Below are positions 50,915 to 60,086 of a DNA stretch of 64,000 bases, piece by piece; within the stretch, counting starts at the first letter, position 1, and the number at the start of each line of letters is the position of its first letter. A program made the position numbers and the translations under genes. This DNA is from Bacteroidota bacterium (GTDB lineage: Bacteria > Bacteroidota > Bacteroidia > 2-12-FULL-35-15). The notes beneath the pieces were generated by a model. That model ran no database searches. It worked only from the letters and a program-made list of their open reading frames with translations, and was not told the DNA's origin. The stretch spans positions 71,708 to 135,707 of the forward strand of contig JAQZBR010000009.1 in the NCBI GenBank assembly GCA_029237775.1, written 5' to 3'.

Positions 50915-52402
50915 ATGAAAAGAATTTTACTTTTTGCATTTACAGCTTTTACTTCTTTATCATTCGCGCAGACAACTGTGCAGAGTGAAGATTTCACAAC
51001 GTATCTGGGGACGGCAGTTACTGTCCCTGCAGGCTGGACATTCTCATACAACGGGAACTACACAACAACAGCCTCTTCAGGAACCAGCGGTCCAAACTCC
51101 TATAAGTTCGGAGTAGACAATGCAACAATCACAAGCCCAATGTTCACCTCTGCAGACACATTGTCTTTCTGGCTTAAAGGGAATGGAACAGATGCAGCTT
51201 CCAAACTGATAATACTTGAATCTGCTGACAATATCACTTATGATACGTTAGCTCAAATAAGTCCGCTACCTACTAATACCACGGGGATGACTTATAAATA
51301 TGCTGTTGATCCTACGTCACAGTACATCCGTTTTGTGTATGATAAGTCGGTAGGTAACGCAGCATTTGACGATTACAGATTATTTAAAAATGCTGCTGTC
51401 GTTTCTTCTGTAACTGCAGACTTTGCAACCGCTGATGTTTGTGATAATGACAGCGTGCATTTTATGGATCAATCAACAGGTACAGGCGGACCGATCACAA
51501 GCTATCTCTGGAACTTTGATGATGGATCAACTTCAACAAGCCAAAACCCTGTTCATTTATACAGCGCTCCAGGTGGATATGAAGTTAGCCTAACCGTTAT
51601 CGACAGCTCTCTAAACACTGACACTTTCACAGATTCTGTGTTTGTTCATCCTAACCCAATGGCTGATTTTATGTTAATGCCTGCATGCGGTGGAACGTTT
51701 GGCTTTATGGACATGACCGGTGGCGTTAATGGTCCGAATACTACCTGGTCATGGAATTTCGGAGACCCTGCCAGCGGTGTAAACGATACATCATCACTTC
51801 AGGATCCTTCACATACATATAATGTAAATGGAACTTATACTGTCACGGAAGTGGTAACAAACGCTTATGGTTGTACGGATACCATGATGCTAATGGTGAT
51901 GAATTCAATACTAAGTACTGGTATCAATTCTTCCATTATCGGAGACAGTGCATTTTTTACAGGAACAATTTCCGGAGGTAATCCTCCTTACAATTACGGT
52001 ATTAATTTCGGTGACGGAACACCAAACGTAATGAACGACAGCGCAAGCCATATTTATGCTGACGGAACTTACACTGCGTGCTTTATGACTGTGGATGCAA
52101 ACGGTTGTATGGACAGTACCTGCACAACCTTTACAATCCTTAGTACCGGTGTTGCTAATTTAGCGGAGATTTCTTCTGCTGTAACAATTGCTCCAAATCC
52201 TTCTGAAAATGGTATTTTTACAGTTACTTCCGGAAACGCCTTAGTCAGCATTTACAATATTCTTGGAAAAAATATCCTTAGCAAGAAAGTAACTGAAGGA
52301 AGAAACACATTCGATCTTTCTGAACAGGCAAATGGAAGTTACTACATCACGGTTCAATCAGAAAAGTATGTAACAACTAAAAAGATCATCATCAATAAAT
52401 AA
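50915..52402 (+). CDS. Secreted PKD-containing T9SS type-A cargo, paralogue 2
   Basis: A 495-residue protein with a signal peptide (MKRILLFAFTAFTSLSFAQ). Residues 20-160 match the jelly-roll domain of the upstream gene closely (TTVQSEDFTTYLGTAVTVPAGWTFSYNGNY against TTVQSENFTTYLGTSVTVPTGW). Three PKD-like domains follow (SYLWNFDDGSTS, WSWNFGDPASG, INFGDGTPN). A type-A sorting domain ends the protein (IAPNPSENGIFTVTS, VSIYNILGKNIL, YYITVQSEKYVTTKKIIINK). It should be an extracellular or surface protein of adhesive type. It is co-transcribed with paralogue 1 (8-base gap) and closed by a perfect hairpin terminator. Confidence 0.9.
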   Translation: MKRILLFAFTAFTSLSFAQTTVQSEDFTTYLGTAVTVPAGWTFSYNGNYTTTASSGTSGPNSYKFGVDNATITSPMFTSADTLSFWLKGNGTDAASKLIILESADNITYDTLAQISPLPTNTTGMTYKYAVDPTSQYIRFVYDKSVGNAAFDDYRLFKNAAVVSSVTADFATADVCDNDSVHFMDQSTGTGGPITSYLWNFDDGSTSTSQNPVHLYSAPGGYEVSLTVIDSSLNTDTFTDSVFVHPNPMADFMLMPACGGTFGFMDMTGGVNGPNTTWSWNFGDPASGVNDTSSLQDPSHTYNVNGTYTVTEVVTNAYGCTDTMMLMVMNSILSTGINSSIIGDSAFFTGTISGGNPPYNYGINFGDGTPNVMNDSASHIYADGTYTACFMTVDANGCMDSTCTTFTILSTGVANLAEISSAVTIAPNPSENGIFTVTSGNALVSIYNILGKNILSKKVTEGRNTFDLSEQANGSYYITVQSEKYVTTKKIIINK

Positions 52403-52422
52403 GCAACAAGAATAAATAAGAG

Positions 52423-52458
52423 CGCCCTTTGATGACATCAAAGGGCGTTTTTGTTTTT
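52423..52458 (+). terminator. Terminator after the T9SS cargo pair
   Basis: Perfect palindrome cgccctttgatg-a-catcaaagggcg, forming an eight-base-pair stem or longer, is followed by a broken T run (tttttgttttt). Confidence 0.85.
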
Positions 52459-52465
52459 ATCTTTG
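52458..52465 (+). promoter_or_regulatory. -7 element immediately before uvrC
   Basis: TATCTTTG fits TAnnTTTG and ends 9 bases before the preferred ATG (52475), overlapping the end of the previous terminator. It implies a near-leaderless mRNA. No clear -33 element. Confidence 0.45.
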
Positions 52466-52474
52466 TATTCCTCA

Positions 52475-54280
52475 ATGCAGAAGCCCGAACACATACAAAA
52501 TCTTCTCCGATCCCTTCCGGATAGTCCCGGAGTATACCAGTATTACGATGCTGAAGGAAAGATCATTTATGTGGGTAAAGCTAAAAGCCTGAAGAAGAGA
52601 GTTGCTTCCTACTTTAATAAAGACCAGTACGAAAACGGCAAGACTCAGGTGCTTGTAAAGAAGATAGCTGATATCAAGTTCATCATCGTTAACACGGAGA
52701 TAGATGCGCTGCTCCTTGAAAACAATCTGATCAAAAAATACCAGCCACGATATAACGTGATGCTGAAGGATGACAAGACTTATCCATGGATCTGCATCAA
52801 AAATGAACGGTTTCCCCGTGTATTTTCCACACGTAATGTGATCCGTGACGGATCAACCTACTTCGGACCTTACGCTTCCGTGCGGGTGATGAATATGGTG
52901 CTCGACCTTATCAGACAGCTATTCAATCTGAGAACATGTAATTATCAGCTGACGGAAGAAAATATAAAAGCGGGCAAGTTTAAAGTTTGTCTGGAATATC
53001 ACATCGGGAACTGTGCAGCGCCATGCGTGGCGAAAGAAACAGAAGCGGAATACAACCAGACCATTGCCGCTATAAAAGATATTGTAAAAGGAAATGCGAG
53101 CTCTGTTGCCAAATATCTTAAGGACATCATGCAGGAGCAGGTAGCAAACATGGAGTTTGAGAAGGCACAGTTAACAAAAGAAAAGATAGATCTCCTGGAG
53201 AAATTTCAGAGTAAGTCCACCGTTGTACATCCTACGATTACAAATGTTGACGTTTACTCGATCATTACGGATGACCGTTTCGGCTATGTGAATTTTTTAA
53301 AGATCATGAACGGATCGATCATTCAATCACATACCATTGAATTAAAGAAGAAACTGGAAGAATCACCGGAGGAGCTTTTAACACTTGCCATCATAGAGCT
53401 TCGCGAACGCTTTGAAAGCCATGCAAAAGAGATCATAGTGCCATTCGAAATTGAACTTGAATTGCCAGGTTCCGATTTTTTTGTGCCGCAGCGAGGTGAT
53501 AAAAAACAATTGCTTGAGTTATCGGAACGAAATGTTGAATACTATAGAAAAGAAAAACTCAAGCAGGAAAGTCTGGTTGATCCGGAACGTCACGTAAAAC
53601 GGATCCTTGAACAAATGAAGAAAGATCTTCATTTACAGGAAGAGCCACGACATATCGAATGCTTTGATAATTCTAACTTTCAGGGGGCATATCCTGTTGC
53701 TGCGATGACCGTTTTTAAAGACACTAAGCCAAGCAAAAAAGATTACAGGCATTTTAACATTAAAACCGTTGAAGGGCCTGACGATTTTGCTTCGATGGAA
53801 GAGATCATTTACAGGCGATATAAAAGAGTTTTAGAAGAAGGAAGCTCCATGCCACAACTGATCGTAATTGATGGTGGCAAAGGCCAGTTAAGCTCCGCGT
53901 TGGAAAGCCTGGAGAAGCTTGGGCTTAGAGGTAAAGTTGCGATCATCGGAATTGCGAAAAAACTGGAAGAAATTTATTTTCCGGGAGATTCCATTCCGCT
54001 CTATCTTGATAAAAGAAGCGAAACACTAAAGATCATCCAGCAGATCCGTGATGAAGCACATCGCTTCGGCATCACACATCACAGGAAGCGCAGGGATAAA
54101 GGGACGTTAAAGACAGAGCTCACGGAGATCAAAGGGATCAGCGATACCACTGCAAATAAATTGCTTTCACACTTTAAATCGGTGAAGCGAGTGAAAGAAG
54201 CTACTGAAGAAGAACTGGCAGCTGTGATCGGAAAATCAAAGGCCAATACTGTGGCCGAGTTTTATAAAGCTAAGAATTAG
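52475..54280 (+). CDS. uvrC: Excinuclease ABC subunit C
   Basis: UvrC cuts on both sides of a bulky DNA lesion in nucleotide excision repair. The track start is a TTG inside the previous terminator's T run; the ATG at 52475 (MQKPEHIQNLL) gives 601 residues. Domains: GIY-YIG (PGVYQYYDAEGKIIYVGKAKSLKKRV), Cys-rich helix (CLEYHIGNCAAPCVAKE), UVR motif (VANMEFEKAQLTKEKI), RNase H-like endonuclease (HIECFDNSNFQGAYPVAAMTVF; LIVIDGGKGQLSSA; DEAHRFGITHHRKRR) and C-terminal HhH (LTEIKGISDTTANKLLSHF). All are intact. Confidence 0.97.
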   Translation: MQKPEHIQNLLRSLPDSPGVYQYYDAEGKIIYVGKAKSLKKRVASYFNKDQYENGKTQVLVKKIADIKFIIVNTEIDALLLENNLIKKYQPRYNVMLKDDKTYPWICIKNERFPRVFSTRNVIRDGSTYFGPYASVRVMNMVLDLIRQLFNLRTCNYQLTEENIKAGKFKVCLEYHIGNCAAPCVAKETEAEYNQTIAAIKDIVKGNASSVAKYLKDIMQEQVANMEFEKAQLTKEKIDLLEKFQSKSTVVHPTITNVDVYSIITDDRFGYVNFLKIMNGSIIQSHTIELKKKLEESPEELLTLAIIELRERFESHAKEIIVPFEIELELPGSDFFVPQRGDKKQLLELSERNVEYYRKEKLKQESLVDPERHVKRILEQMKKDLHLQEEPRHIECFDNSNFQGAYPVAAMTVFKDTKPSKKDYRHFNIKTVEGPDDFASMEEIIYRRYKRVLEEGSSMPQLIVIDGGKGQLSSALESLEKLGLRGKVAIIGIAKKLEEIYFPGDSIPLYLDKRSETLKIIQQIRDEAHRFGITHHRKRRDKGTLKTELTEIKGISDTTANKLLSHFKSVKRVKEATEEELAAVIGKSKANTVAEFYKAKN

Positions 54281-54283
54281 GAT

Positions 54284-56299
54284 CTATTTGTAGAACACAA
54301 CCTCGAGATCATCATAATAAAAATCCTCTCGAGATGGATTCCAGATGTAGATCTTTATTTCATCCCGCGGATTACGAAATGCCGGAAATACGAACTGGAT
54401 CTGCATATTCTGCCAATGCGAAGACCTTTTAAAATATTCGCGTAACATAAAATTCTGATAGAACAATTGCTCACCATTGCTGGAAACCGCAGCTACAAGC
54501 TGCACTTCATCCATAGACTCACCTGAAAGGAAAGAACAATTAACCAGGGCCTTTACATTTTCTGCATTCTGCAATTCACCGGCAAGCACGATCACATTTG
54601 CTCCGTATTCTGTAGCTGAATCGAGGCGCGCAAAAGACGTACGGTGGGTTTTTGACAAGGCTAAATTATTCGCATTTGTTAAATGAGGATCTTTCGCAAT
54701 ACTATCGAACGTTGCCGATACCGTAAATAATGTATTTGTCTTTGTTATCCCTAAAAACTCTTTTAAAGACTTCGGCTCGGACGATGTGCTCTTTTTATAA
54801 AAAGACACTTTTCCATTACCTGTTACGCGCTCGATCATGCTTGTTATTAACGGATAATTTTTGATCACATCAGAAACCAGGTATACATCCTGGATTGCTA
54901 TATAGTCCCATTTACACCACTGCAAGGCAACTCTTATATTTTCCCTGCTGGTCCCCATAAGCGTATAACCTTTGCGGTTCATTAGAATCAAAGGCGCGTT
55001 TGTAGTGTAAGCATCGATCACCAGAATCTTTGCATTTTTGTCGATCCCAACCGAATCCAGGAATTTTTCTGTTCCAATAAAATTTCTGTGTGTGATCTCT
55101 GCACGATCCCATGGGCCACTTGTATAACGCTCAGCCTGCGTTTTTTTATTGGCAAAAAAGAATAGGATAACGGCAATTCCAAATGCAGCAGTCCAGGCGC
55201 TTTTCTGATTCTGGGTTTGAACAGGCAGGTTTTTTATCACACATAATAACAGAAGGATCACCGGAATGAAAAACGAATCAAGGAAATAATAATCGTGCGC
55301 ATAGAACTGTGATGACATCAGCAGAAAGTAAATGATCATTCCGCAGCTCACAATAAAAAGCTGAAACCAGTATTTTTTATCCTCTTCAATATATGATCTC
55401 CTTCGGTAAAAAGTAAGTACTGAGATCAGCACCAGGATAAACATCAGGATATAATGCCAGATCGTAAAATAATGGAATGACCAGTGATCATACATTTCAA
55501 GCACTATCGCTTTGAATTCCTGAAGGTCTTTTGCAGGCTTGAAGCTATCAAGAAACATATTTCCGTACAATCTCCCTAAATGAGTATTGTACAGGTAATA
55601 AGCGATAATGATGAGAAAAGCCAGACCAAACATCAAGGCTTCTTTCTTTAAGAATATCTTCCTTTTTACCGATACAAATAATTGCTGAATAGCAACAGCA
55701 ACAAGAAACACAGTGAATGGCAAGCGCATTAATGCTGCCAGCAAAAAGAACAGAACGCACAAATACAGATGATTCTTCAGATGCTTTTCCCGGTAAAGAA
55801 AGAAATAATAATAAGCAACGAAAACGGAGGAAATAGCCGGAATGCTTGGTATAAAACCCGCCTGATAATAAACATATACGGGTGACAAAAAAACAAATAA
55901 AACCAGGAGCCAGGATTTTATCTCCGACCCCGTGGTGCGTTTGGTCAATAAATAAAGAAAGACCATCCCAATGATGCTGATGGTCAGGGTGTAAAGTCTG
56001 AAGACAACAGGTGCCGTTGTTCCGGTGATCTTCATTAGGATCGCTACAATAAATTCATTTAAGGGAAAATCGACTCTTGTAATACCATCTACCGTTTGCA
56101 GATTATATGTCGCGGGATGAAAGAGATCGAAGCCGTTTTCAAGAAACTGTAATGCAATAGCATAACGATCACTTTGTGTCCAGGCATGAATAAAGGAAGG
56201 GAACAGATATATCGTTGAATGATATAAAACAACGCTCAGCAAAATGAGGAACATTATCAGCACAGGAACTGAGCGCTTATTATTGATTTGTGTTTCCAT
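54284..56299 (-). CDS. Polytopic glycosyltransferase-like membrane protein (GT-C type)
   Basis: A 671-residue protein with about 11 to 12 transmembrane segments in residues 12-385, then a soluble C-terminal region of about 280 residues. The first periplasmic loop has SFIHAWTQSDRYAIALQFLENGF, a W-x-Q-x-D-R-type sequence that I associate with GT-C (GT39/ArnT-like) enzymes using polyprenyl-phosphate sugars. It would transfer sugar on the outer face of the inner membrane. Neighbours in the minus-strand cluster are two more large membrane proteins, GT9 and a methyltransferase. The acceptor is unknown. It ends 3 bases from the convergent uvrC stop. Confidence 0.7.
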   Translation of the reverse strand: METQINNKRSVPVLIMFLILLSVVLYHSTIYLFPSFIHAWTQSDRYAIALQFLENGFDLFHPATYNLQTVDGITRVDFPLNEFIVAILMKITGTTAPVVFRLYTLTISIIGMVFLYLLTKRTTGSEIKSWLLVLFVFLSPVYVYYQAGFIPSIPAISSVFVAYYYFFLYREKHLKNHLYLCVLFFLLAALMRLPFTVFLVAVAIQQLFVSVKRKIFLKKEALMFGLAFLIIIAYYLYNTHLGRLYGNMFLDSFKPAKDLQEFKAIVLEMYDHWSFHYFTIWHYILMFILVLISVLTFYRRRSYIEEDKKYWFQLFIVSCGMIIYFLLMSSQFYAHDYYFLDSFFIPVILLLLCVIKNLPVQTQNQKSAWTAAFGIAVILFFFANKKTQAERYTSGPWDRAEITHRNFIGTEKFLDSVGIDKNAKILVIDAYTTNAPLILMNRKGYTLMGTSRENIRVALQWCKWDYIAIQDVYLVSDVIKNYPLITSMIERVTGNGKVSFYKKSTSSEPKSLKEFLGITKTNTLFTVSATFDSIAKDPHLTNANNLALSKTHRTSFARLDSATEYGANVIVLAGELQNAENVKALVNCSFLSGESMDEVQLVAAVSSNGEQLFYQNFMLREYFKRSSHWQNMQIQFVFPAFRNPRDEIKIYIWNPSREDFYYDDLEVVFYK

Positions 56300-56319
56300 C
56301 TTTTTTAACAGAATTTAAA

Positions 56320-57792
56320 TTATCTGATTTTTCGGTATTTACACAATGTTTTACCTCCCACAACAAATGAATTTCCGTCCTTATAGTACAAATGCCAATA
56401 CACAGTAGTTTTTAAAGGAAAAACTTCAAGCCAGTTGTCTTTCATCAGATAAATATACTTCTCTTTCTGCAATTGCTTTAGCATGTGTTGATTTCGGTTA
56501 TTCTGCTCAGGGATCGCTATTACATTCTCCGGGTCAGCGATAGAAACAATGTATGAACTCCAATAATCAGCTACAATGAAACATTTTCCAAGTTTTGTGA
56601 ATTCCTCCATGATATTGTACTTAGAAGCAAACCCTTGTCTGTTGTTCTTTTGAATAAAATGAAGTGTGCTGAAAAATCCGGAAACTGCACTTATTACTAA
56701 CAGGGAGACCAATAAAGCTTTCTTTTTTTGTAATGTAAGTATGTGATCCGTGAATATAAGTAGCACGAGGGTTAAAGAAATATAAACCGGTATAAAGAAT
56801 CTTCTTCCATATCCGTCAAGTCTGGCCCAGTGAGAGAAAAGGACCACCGTAAAAATAAGAAGCGCATCAAGGAGAAAGAAACAGAACCATTGCTTTTGTT
56901 GCCTGGAAAATTGTGATCCCACTCTGCGAAAAAGCAAAGACAACACTGTAATTAAAACAATGACCAGCCATGCGTAAAGGCTCATAACAGGCTGGCCCAG
57001 ATCAAAGATCAGCAGTTCTTTTACCGGCTGGAAGGCCGATTTAAGTCCCTCGATAGCCTCAGGGAACGTATTCAATACTACGTACTCATCATTCTCAATG
57101 TTAGATTTTTTTTTCGCATAGAGAATAAAGGAAATGCAAACCGCTGCCCCTGTGAGAAAATAGAACAAAGGAGCTTTGTATAATGCTGGAGTCGTAGATT
57201 TCCGGAAACAAAACAATACAGCAAACAATGTAAAGATCGAAATAATTGCCAGATCACAGGTCCAAACCGATATGGTGAGAATGATGACAAGTTTGGCCAT
57301 TATTAAATGTTGGCGAAGAGTCAGCTTCATACCGGGAACGATCTTTAAAATATTGATCAGATAAACTGCAATACCTATCAGACAGTACTCCATTCCGTAG
57401 GGAAATCGTAACAAATCAATGAACCAGACAGGTGGCAGAAACCAGCAAATGGCAAAGATGATCTTTGTAATATCGTTTTTGAAGATCGAGCAAAAACATA
57501 GGAATCCCGTTATCAGAAGAAGATAGTTGGCCAGAGAAACAGAATTTATCGCTGAGAAATTAAATGCTTTATAAAAAAGCTGAGCGATTAAGGGGATGAT
57601 CGTCCCGCCTCGGTTTTGCCCCCAGCAATAAATATCCTGGGGCAGCTTGTAATAGGCGGTCATTACAACATTCAATGCATCATCCGAATTTAACAATGCG
57701 TAGTAGCGCGAAGAAAAAAGACGGTAAGAAATCGCTATAATTATCCCGATGGTAAACCAGAGAATCCACTTCGAAGTCAGCTTAGATTGCAT
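56320..57792 (-). CDS. Polytopic membrane protein, possible glycosyltransferase
   Basis: A 490-residue protein with about 11 transmembrane segments and a short soluble tail (about 395-490, NKQGFASKYNIMEEFTKLGKCFIVADYWSSYI). The first loop (ALLNSDDALNVVMTAYYKLPQDIYCWGQNRGG) has an Asp-Asp and Trp-containing motif of the kind seen in GT-C enzymes, and the tail resembles those that follow GT-C domains. Overall identity is unsure. It lies 20 bases upstream of the 671-residue gene and 10 bases downstream of gpsA, so they form one transcription unit. Confidence 0.6.
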   Translation of the reverse strand: MQSKLTSKWILWFTIGIIIAISYRLFSSRYYALLNSDDALNVVMTAYYKLPQDIYCWGQNRGGTIIPLIAQLFYKAFNFSAINSVSLANYLLLITGFLCFCSIFKNDITKIIFAICWFLPPVWFIDLLRFPYGMEYCLIGIAVYLINILKIVPGMKLTLRQHLIMAKLVIILTISVWTCDLAIISIFTLFAVLFCFRKSTTPALYKAPLFYFLTGAAVCISFILYAKKKSNIENDEYVVLNTFPEAIEGLKSAFQPVKELLIFDLGQPVMSLYAWLVIVLITVLSLLFRRVGSQFSRQQKQWFCFFLLDALLIFTVVLFSHWARLDGYGRRFFIPVYISLTLVLLIFTDHILTLQKKKALLVSLLVISAVSGFFSTLHFIQKNNRQGFASKYNIMEEFTKLGKCFIVADYWSSYIVSIADPENVIAIPEQNNRNQHMLKQLQKEKYIYLMKDNWLEVFPLKTTVYWHLYYKDGNSFVVGGKTLCKYRKIR

Positions 57793-57802
57793 CAGGAAAA
57801 AA

Positions 57803-58801
57803 TTAGGATAGCTTATCTGTCAGCAGCTTCATTTCAATCGCGGGAGAGATCTTTTCATAAACAATATTGTAAACCGCGTTCGTGATTGGCATTTCTACCT
57901 TGTATTTCTTATTGATCTCCTGAATACACTTTACACCATAATATCCTTCCGCGATCATATTCATTTCCATCTGCGCATATTTTACTGAATATCCTTTTCC
58001 CAACATGTTACCGAACATTCTGTTGCGGCTGAACTGCGAATACGCAGTAACAAGGAGATCGCCTAAATATGCCGAGCTTTTAATATCGCGATCAATCGGA
58101 TGAACAACATCCACGAAGGCTTTTATCTCCTGAATAGCATTTGAGATCAGTACCGCCTGGAAATTATCTCCATAACCGAGACCGTGACAAATCCCGCTTG
58201 CAATGGCGAAAACATTCTTCAACACCGCTGAGTACTCGGTTCCGAAAATATCATCAGAAACTGTAGTTTTGATATAACGGCAATTCAAAGCTGAAGCAAC
58301 AACGGATGCATTTTGAGTATCCTGCGAAGCAATGGTCAGATAAGATAATTTTTCCATTGCTACTTCCTCTGCATGACAAGGGCCTGTGATCACACCGATA
58401 TTGTCCATTGGAATATTATACTCGTTATTAAAAAACTCTCCTACTATAAGATTATGTTCGGGCACAATACCTTTGATCGCAGAAAAAACCTTTTTATTTT
58501 TAAAATCATCCGCGGTAAGTCCTGTAAGAGCTTCCTTTAAAAATGCAGATGGTACTGCCATTATGAGGATATCCGCTTTCGTTATGACCTTCTTGAGATC
58601 CGTATCAATTGAAAGTTTATTGGTGTCAAATTCTACAGAAGTGAGGTAGTTGGGATTATGTTTATACTTCTTAATATGCTCTACAACAGCTGAACTGCGA
58701 AGCCACCAATGAATATTGTCAGAATTATTACAAAGCATTTTAACAATGGCTGTTGCCCAGCTCCCTCCTCCTATTACAGCTATTTGTTGTCCTGATTTCA
58801 T
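57803..58801 (-). CDS. gpsA: Glycerol-3-phosphate dehydrogenase (NAD(P)+)
   Basis: GpsA reduces dihydroxyacetone phosphate to sn-glycerol-3-phosphate for phospholipid synthesis. The track start 58873 overlaps the GT9 gene; the Met at 58801 (MKSGQQIAVIGGGSWATAIVKML) starts at the dinucleotide-binding GGGSWATA motif and gives 333 residues. AVPSAFLKEAL, ITGPCHAEEVA, EYSAVLKNVFAIASGICHGLGYGDN (catalytic Lys) and the C-terminal domain are intact. Its place among surface-glycan genes is unusual but can be chance. It may supply glycerol-3-phosphate locally for a glycan decoration; that is conjecture. Confidence 0.95.
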   Translation of the reverse strand: MKSGQQIAVIGGGSWATAIVKMLCNNSDNIHWWLRSSAVVEHIKKYKHNPNYLTSVEFDTNKLSIDTDLKKVITKADILIMAVPSAFLKEALTGLTADDFKNKKVFSAIKGIVPEHNLIVGEFFNNEYNIPMDNIGVITGPCHAEEVAMEKLSYLTIASQDTQNASVVASALNCRYIKTTVSDDIFGTEYSAVLKNVFAIASGICHGLGYGDNFQAVLISNAIQEIKAFVDVVHPIDRDIKSSAYLGDLLVTAYSQFSRNRMFGNMLGKGYSVKYAQMEMNMIAEGYYGVKCIQEINKKYKVEMPITNAVYNIVYEKISPAIEMKLLTDKLS

Positions 58802-58844
58802 TCTTAAATTATTTACAAAATTGAAATTACACAATATTTTTGTC

Positions 58845-60086
58845 TTAACGTAAAACCAGTCCCAGCGGCACATTCCCTATGCTAAGATAGTCGGGTTCCG
58901 TGAATCCGGTTTTTTCAAATTCGTTCCGCAAAGCTTTCGATACAGCTTCTGATACTTCCAGCACATTGATCTTTTTCATGCACTGATTATTTCCATTACA
59001 AGGCGGAATTAAAAATTCATGCACGCATGGACTGCAGTACACATTCTTATAAATTGAAATGGTATTTTTTGTCCCTCCGTATTGCTGTGGCGAGCAAGGC
59101 CCAAAAAGCGATACCGTTTTAGTGTTCAGAGCAAACGCAAGATGCATTGGACCCGTGTCGTTTGTGATCAGAAGCTCCGCATTTTTAATGAGTGCAATTA
59201 ACTCATGTAAGCTTAATTTCCCTGATGAATCGATCAGATTAACACCGCTTGCAACCTGCGAAGCTATGAAACCAACATGCTTGCTTTCGTTCTTGTCTCC
59301 AATTAATACAATTTGTTTTTGCGGATACTCTGCAGCAAGAATAGAGATGAGTTGGACCACGTTTTCTGAAGGCCATCTTCTTTCCAGCCTGAGATCAGAA
59401 GCGTTCGGGTTGATGACAATATAATCCCGCGCAAGCTCACAATCAATTTTCTCTTTCACAGAAGTCATTAAAGCCGGTTCTATTTTACCTGCATTTAAAG
59501 TCACTTCTGTAAAGGGATCGGATGCACCCATGATCCTTGCAAACTGCAAATAAGTTTGAGATACCGGAGATTTAATATTAAAAAAGAGCATGTGGGTATA
59601 CATTCCCTTCCTGTACATTTTATCATCCTTGAAAAACCCCATTCTGTTTCTTGCAAGACTCATGGTAGTGATCACACTGCTGTAATTAGAGTAAATCTCC
59701 ATGTCGATATATGTATCAGGCCTGTTTCCCCAGAGCTTGAACAATAATTTAAGGCTCGAGGAGATAAGCGCAAATATCCCTTTATCAGAAACAGTGAATA
59801 CCTCATCAACACCATCAATGTATTTAAACAAAGTAGCATTTGACTGATTCGTGACAAAAATAATTTTAGCAGAAGGGTATTTTATTCTAAGTGTTTTTAT
59901 CAGGGGTGTGCATTGAACAATACTTCCCATACCTACAAATTTACAGATCGCTATCGTTTTAACCGGACGGTCGAGTGAATGATCTATACGAAGTATGAAA
60001 CCCAGAATGCGCGCAAGGATATTAAGCAGATAGACTATTGGCAGTCCTGCAACACGGTCAACAACTATTTTGGTCTTTAGCTTCAA
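58845..60086 (-). CDS. Glycosyltransferase family 9 (heptosyltransferase-like)
   Basis: A 413-residue GT-B enzyme of the LPS heptosyltransferase type. TIAICKFVGMGSIVQCTPLIKTLR is the N-terminal acceptor motif, DYIVINPNASDLRLERRWPSENVVQLI the interdomain ADP-heptose motif, and LLITNDTGPMHLAFALNTKTVSLFGPCSPQQYGG the donor-site signature. An extra Cys-rich segment (CSPCVHEFLIPPCNGNNQCMKKI) follows, as seen in some GT9 proteins. It should add a sugar to the LPS core or another surface glycan on the cytoplasmic face. It overlaps the methyltransferase gene by 4 bases (translational coupling). Confidence 0.9.
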   Translation of the reverse strand: MKLKTKIVVDRVAGLPIVYLLNILARILGFILRIDHSLDRPVKTIAICKFVGMGSIVQCTPLIKTLRIKYPSAKIIFVTNQSNATLFKYIDGVDEVFTVSDKGIFALISSSLKLLFKLWGNRPDTYIDMEIYSNYSSVITTMSLARNRMGFFKDDKMYRKGMYTHMLFFNIKSPVSQTYLQFARIMGASDPFTEVTLNAGKIEPALMTSVKEKIDCELARDYIVINPNASDLRLERRWPSENVVQLISILAAEYPQKQIVLIGDKNESKHVGFIASQVASGVNLIDSSGKLSLHELIALIKNAELLITNDTGPMHLAFALNTKTVSLFGPCSPQQYGGTKNTISIYKNVYCSPCVHEFLIPPCNGNNQCMKKINVLEVSEAVSKALRNEFEKTGFTEPDYLSIGNVPLGLVLR

